Shown here piece by piece: positions 61,059-64,000 of a stretch of DNA of 64,000 bases (the stretch's first letter is position 1; every line of letters starts with the position of its first letter). The notes under the pieces were generated by a model. The model ran no database searches and was not told the origin of the DNA. It saw nothing but the letters and a program-made list of their open reading frames with translations. The stretch covers positions 62,001-126,000 of the forward strand of contig NZ_CP018016.1 of the NCBI RefSeq assembly GCF_000280495.2. The letters run 5' to 3'. This DNA comes from Kosakonia radicincitans DSM 16656. Its GTDB lineage: Bacteria > Pseudomonadota > Gammaproteobacteria > Enterobacterales > Enterobacteriaceae. A program made the position numbers and the translations under genes.

Positions 61059-61490
61059 ATGCAAGAAATTATGCAATTTATTAGCCGCAACCCCATACTG
61101 TGTATCGCCTGGATTGCGTTATTCGGGGCTGTATTATTCACTACTTTCAAAGGCCTGGCGTCGAAAGTAAAAGTGATTTCTCGCGGCGAAGCCACACGCC
61201 TGATCAACAAAGAAGAGGCTGTCGTTGTGGATTTGCGTCAGCGTGATGATTTCCGAAAAGGGCACATTGCAGGCTCAGTTAATTTGCTGCCAAACGAGAT
61301 CAAAGCCAATAATGTAGGTGAGCTTGAGAAACACAAAAGTGCGCCAATTATCGTTGTTGACGGTAGTGGCATGCAGGCGCAGGCGCCGGCAAATGAGCTG
61401 GTGAAAGCGGGCTTCGAGAAAGTCTTTGTGCTGAAAGATGGCATCTCTGGCTGGATCGGTGAGAATCTGCCACTGGTTCGCGGTAAATAA
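61059..61490 (+). CDS. yibN: YibN, membrane-anchored rhodanese-like protein
   Basis: A 143-residue protein with an N-terminal membrane helix (about residues 9-28) and a cytoplasmic rhodanese-like fold ([19 protein letters not shown] to [18 protein letters not shown]). The expected active-site cysteine position reads VDGSGMQAQ, so sulfurtransferase activity is unlikely. In E. coli YibN has been linked to the YidC insertase. First gene of the yibN-grxC-secB-gpsA block. Confidence 0.93.
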   Translation: MQEIMQFISRNPILCIAWIALFGAVLFTTFKGLASKVKVISRGEATRLINKEEAVVVDLRQRDDFRKGHIAGSVNLLPNEIKANNVGELEKHKSAPIIVVDGSGMQAQAPANELVKAGFEKVFVLKDGISGWIGENLPLVRGK

Positions 61491-61538
61491 TTGCTCCGGC
61501 GAGCTGCGGCTCGCAGGGGACATCAGGAGACTAAAGTC

Positions 61539-61790
61539 ATGGCCAATATTGAGATCTACACGAAAGCAACCTGCCCGTTCTGCCATCGCGCAAAAGCGCT
61601 GCTGAGCAGCAAAGGCGTCGCTTTTGCTGAGCTGCCTATCGATGGCGACATGGTAAAACGTGAAGAGATGATTCAACGTAGTGGCCGTACAACGGTTCCG
61701 CAGATTTTTATTGATGCACAGCACATTGGCGGCTGTGACGATTTATATGCGCTGGATGCGCGTGGCGGGCTGGATCCGCTTTTACGTTAA
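61539..61790 (+). CDS. grxC: Glutaredoxin 3
   Basis: An 83-residue dithiol glutaredoxin with CPFC at residues 12-15 and the glutathione-binding TVPQIFID and GGCDDL. It reduces disulfides with glutathione, including ribonucleotide reductase. The frame is open from 61491, but the ATG at 61539 has CAGGAG upstream and gives MANIEIYTKATCPFC, the usual start. It lies 48 bases after yibN and 39 before secB. Confidence 0.97.
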   Translation: MANIEIYTKATCPFCHRAKALLSSKGVAFAELPIDGDMVKREEMIQRSGRTTVPQIFIDAQHIGGCDDLYALDARGGLDPLLR

Positions 61791-61829
61791 TGCTTTTAAA
61801 GCACTACAACACTTAAGGGTTATTCACTC

Positions 61830-62297
61830 ATGTCTGAACAAAACAACACCGAAATGACTTTCCAGATTCAGCGTATTTATACGAAAGATATCTCTTTCGA
61901 AGCGCCGAATGCACCGCACGTCTTCCAGAAAGAGTGGCAGCCGGAAGTGAAACTGGATCTCGACACAGCCTCCACGCAGCTGGCTGAAGGCGTTTATGAA
62001 GTCGTATTGCGCGTTACTGTCACGGCTTCTCTTGGTGAAGAAACCGGCTTCCTGTGCGAAGTGCAGCAGGGCGGTATCTTCTCTATCGACGGTATCGAAG
62101 GAACGCAGATGGCGCATTGCCTGGGTGCATACTGCCCGAACATTCTGTTCCCGTATGCCCGTGAATGCATCACCAGCCTGGTATCCCGCGGTACATTCCC
62201 GCAACTGAACCTTGCGCCGGTTAACTTTGATGCGCTGTTCATGAACTACCTGCAACAGCAGACTGGCGAAGGTGCTGAACAACATCAGGATGCCTGA
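61830..62297 (+). CDS. secB: Protein-export chaperone SecB
   Basis: A 155-residue acidic tetrameric chaperone that keeps preproteins unfolded and hands them to Sec[21 protein letters not shown] at the N-terminus and [20 protein letters not shown] near the end are diagnostic. Same length as in E. coli. Its stop TGA overlaps the gpsA ATG by one base, so translation is coupled. Confidence 0.98.
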   Translation: MSEQNNTEMTFQIQRIYTKDISFEAPNAPHVFQKEWQPEVKLDLDTASTQLAEGVYEVVLRVTVTASLGEETGFLCEVQQGGIFSIDGIEGTQMAHCLGAYCPNILFPYARECITSLVSRGTFPQLNLAPVNFDALFMNYLQQQTGEGAEQHQDA

Positions 62298-63316
62298 TGA
62301 ACGCACTTAATGCTGCAATGACTGTGATCGGTGCCGGCTCTTACGGCACCGCTCTTGCTATCACGCTGGCAAGAAATGGCCACCAGGTTGTGCTGTGGGG
62401 TCATGACCCGAAACATATCGCGACCCTGCAACACGATCGTTGCAATGCCGCATTTCTTCCCGATGTGCCTTTTCCTGATTCGCTGCAATTAGAAAGCGAC
62501 CTTGCGCGTGCGCTGGCCGCCAGCCGCAATATTCTGGTGGTCGTACCCAGCCATGTGTTTGGCGATGTGCTGTCACAGATAAAGCCGCTGATGCGCGATG
62601 ATGCACGCATTGTGTGGGCAACGAAAGGTCTGGAAGCGGAAACCGGACGACTGCTACAGGACGTGGCGCGTGAAGTTTTAGGTTCGGCGATCCCGCTGGC
62701 GGTAATCTCCGGTCCGACATTTGCCAAAGAACTGGCGGCAGGTTTGCCGACGGCTATCTCGCTGGCTTCTACCGATCCGCAATTTTCTGAAGATCTTCAG
62801 CAACTTCTCCACTGCGGCAAAAGCTTCCGTGTTTACAGCAACCCGGATTTCATCGGCGTGCAGCTTGGCGGCGCGGTGAAAAACGTGATTGCGATCGGCG
62901 CGGGAATGTCTGATGGCATTGGTTTTGGCGCGAATGCTCGTACGGCGCTGATTACTCGCGGTCTGACGGAAATGTCGCGTCTTGGCGCGGCGCTGGGGGC
63001 CGATCCGTCCACCTTTATGGGCATGGCGGGTTTAGGCGATCTGGTGCTGACCTGTACCGACAACCAGTCGCGCAACCGTCGCTTCGGCATGATGCTTGGC
63101 CAGGGAATGGATGTGCAAAGCGCACAGGACAAAATTGGCCAGGTGGTGGAAGGTTATCGCAATACCAAAGAAGTTCGCGCTCTGGCGCACCGGTTTGGCG
63201 TTGAAATGCCAATAACCGAGGAAATTTATCAGGTATTGTATTGCGGAAAGAATGCACGCGAGGCAGCATTGACACTATTGGGTCGTGCTCGCAAAGACGA
63301 ACGCAGCAATCACTAA
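62297..63316 (+). CDS. gpsA: Glycerol-3-phosphate dehydrogenase (NAD(P)+)
   Basis: A 339-residue enzyme that makes sn-glycerol 3-phosphate for phospholipid synthesis. The N-terminal Rossmann motif is [12 protein letters not shown]; the catalytic lysine lies in [29 protein letters not shown] is also conserved. It overlaps secB by one base and precedes cysE by 142 bases, in the order found in E. coli. Confidence 0.98.
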   Translation: MNALNAAMTVIGAGSYGTALAITLARNGHQVVLWGHDPKHIATLQHDRCNAAFLPDVPFPDSLQLESDLARALAASRNILVVVPSHVFGDVLSQIKPLMRDDARIVWATKGLEAETGRLLQDVAREVLGSAIPLAVISGPTFAKELAAGLPTAISLASTDPQFSEDLQQLLHCGKSFRVYSNPDFIGVQLGGAVKNVIAIGAGMSDGIGFGANARTALITRGLTEMSRLGAALGADPSTFMGMAGLGDLVLTCTDNQSRNRRFGMMLGQGMDVQSAQDKIGQVVEGYRNTKEVRALAHRFGVEMPITEEIYQVLYCGKNAREAALTLLGRARKDERSNH

Positions 63317-63458
63317 ATACACTTCTTCTTGTTGCCTCTTTGTTGGCTAAGCCTGTGTCCCCGGTGGCTTGTATAAGTACCAGGGCGCACGGGCTTACTG
63401 CTTTGACGCATCCTGAATACTTTTGTTTATTGAAACGCAGATATTCCTGGAGTAAGCA

Positions 63459-64000
63459 ATGCCGTGTGAAGAACTGGATCTGGTCTGGAATAATATCAAA
63501 GCCGAAGCCCGGGCGCTGGCGGAGTGTGAGCCGATGCTTGCCAGTTTTTATCATGCAACGCTACTCAAGCACGAGAATCTGGGCAGCGCCCTGAGTTATA
63601 TGCTGGCGAACAAACTGGCTTCGCCGATTATGCCGGCGATTGCCATCCGTGAAGTGGTGGAAGAAGCCTACGCTGCCGACCCGGAAATGATCGCCTCCGC
63701 CGCCTGCGATATTCAGGCCGTGCGCACGCGCGACCCGGCGGTGGATAAATACTCCACGCCGCTGCTCTATCTGAAAGGTTTTCACGCCTTACAGGCCTAT
63801 CGCATTGGTCATTGGCTGTGGTCACAGGGCCGTCAGGCGCTGGCAATTTTCCTGCAAAATCAGGTGTCGGTGAGCTTCCAGGTGGATATTCACCCGGCGG
63901 CGAAAATCGGTCGTGGCATTATGCTCGATCACGCCACCGGTATTGTGGTTGGTGAAACCGCCGTCATTGAAGACGACGTCTCGATTCTCCAGTCGGTTAC
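63459..64000 (+). CDS. cysE: Serine O-acetyltransferase (5' part)
   Basis: The first 180 codons of cysE, cut by the window end; the family is about 273 residues. MPCEELDLVWNNIKAEARAL and the helical N-terminal domain lead to the start of the left-handed beta-helix, with SFQVDIHPAAKIGRGIMLDH and TGIVVGETAVIEDDVSI. The enzyme acetylates serine, the first step of cysteine synthesis, and is feedback-inhibited by cysteine. TGGAG precedes the ATG. It follows gpsA as in E. coli. Confidence 0.97.
   Translation, partial: MPCEELDLVWNNIKAEARALAECEPMLASFYHATLLKHENLGSALSYMLANKLASPIMPAIAIREVVEEAYAADPEMIASAACDIQAVRTRDPAVDKYSTPLLYLKGFHALQAYRIGHWLWSQGRQALAIFLQNQVSVSFQVDIHPAAKIGRGIMLDHATGIVVGETAVIEDDVSILQSV

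Noticed and set aside
63317..63458. ERIC-like word between gpsA and cysE
   Set aside because: TCCCCGGTGGCTTGTATAAG looks faintly like the ERIC centre, but the flanking conserved blocks are missing.

Overview
The window is chromosomal DNA of a gamma-proteobacterium of the family Enterobacteriaceae, most like the Enterobacter / Kosakonia / Klebsiella branch. Backbone gene order from yicJI through recG-spoT-gmk, yicC-rph-pyrE, coaBC-radC-rpmBG-mutM, the waa (LPS core) locus, kbl-tdh, envC-gpmI, grxC-secB-gpsA to cysE follows E. coli closely. The core-oligosaccharide genes, however, are of the Klebsiella type (WaaE, WabG, WabH, a WabN-like deacetylase). I cannot fix the species from sequence alone.

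Layout. 1-4.2 kb: a small metabolic/transport block (cupin enzyme, Bcr/CflA drug exporter, DapA-like lyase/aldolase, AbrB-type membrane protein) with gene scars at 1.9-2.1 kb. 4.2-9.4 kb: an AT-rich accessory island on the 3' side of the selenocysteine tRNA gene selC. It holds a LuxR-type regulator, a small secreted protein, a putative YopT/AvrPphB-like cysteine protease, a frame-shifted rhuM, a SymE-family toxin-like gene, a ribbon-helix-helix protein and a DUF6680 protein. No integrase is left. 9.8-13.5 kb: yicJ-yicI (alpha-xyloside uptake and hydrolysis). 13.5-16.3 kb: lpxO (lipid A hydroxylation) and yicH. 16.4-17.8 kb: xanP behind a probable PurR box. 17.9-23.8 kb: recG, trmH, spoT, rpoZ, and gmk (stringent response, nucleotide metabolism, DNA repair). 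24.1-29.3 kb: ligB followed by a second AT-rich accessory block with a microcin-like double-glycine leader peptide and a divergent, partnerless two-partner-secretion (TpsA-like) exoprotein.

29.5-37.6 kb: yicC, rph-pyrE with its attenuator, slmA, dut, coaBC, radC, rpmB-rpmG, mutM, coaD. An ERIC element lies in the rpmB leader and a REP element overlaps the coaD stop codon. 37.6-51.4 kb: LPS core biosynthesis in three minus-strand transcription units (hldD to waaL; waaQ to a WaaH-like transferase; waaA-waaE-coaD) plus one plus-strand deacetylase gene. 51.6-57 kb: kbl-tdh (threonine catabolism) and three extra glycosyltransferase genes of unknown target. 57-60.8 kb: gpmI-envC-yibQ. 61-64 kb: yibN-grxC-secB-gpsA and the 5' part of cysE.

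The most interesting material is accessory: the C58-protease-like gene at 6.5 kb beside selC, and the microcin-like peptide plus orphan TpsA-like protein at 25.9-29.3 kb. These calls rest on motif recognition and need database searches to confirm.
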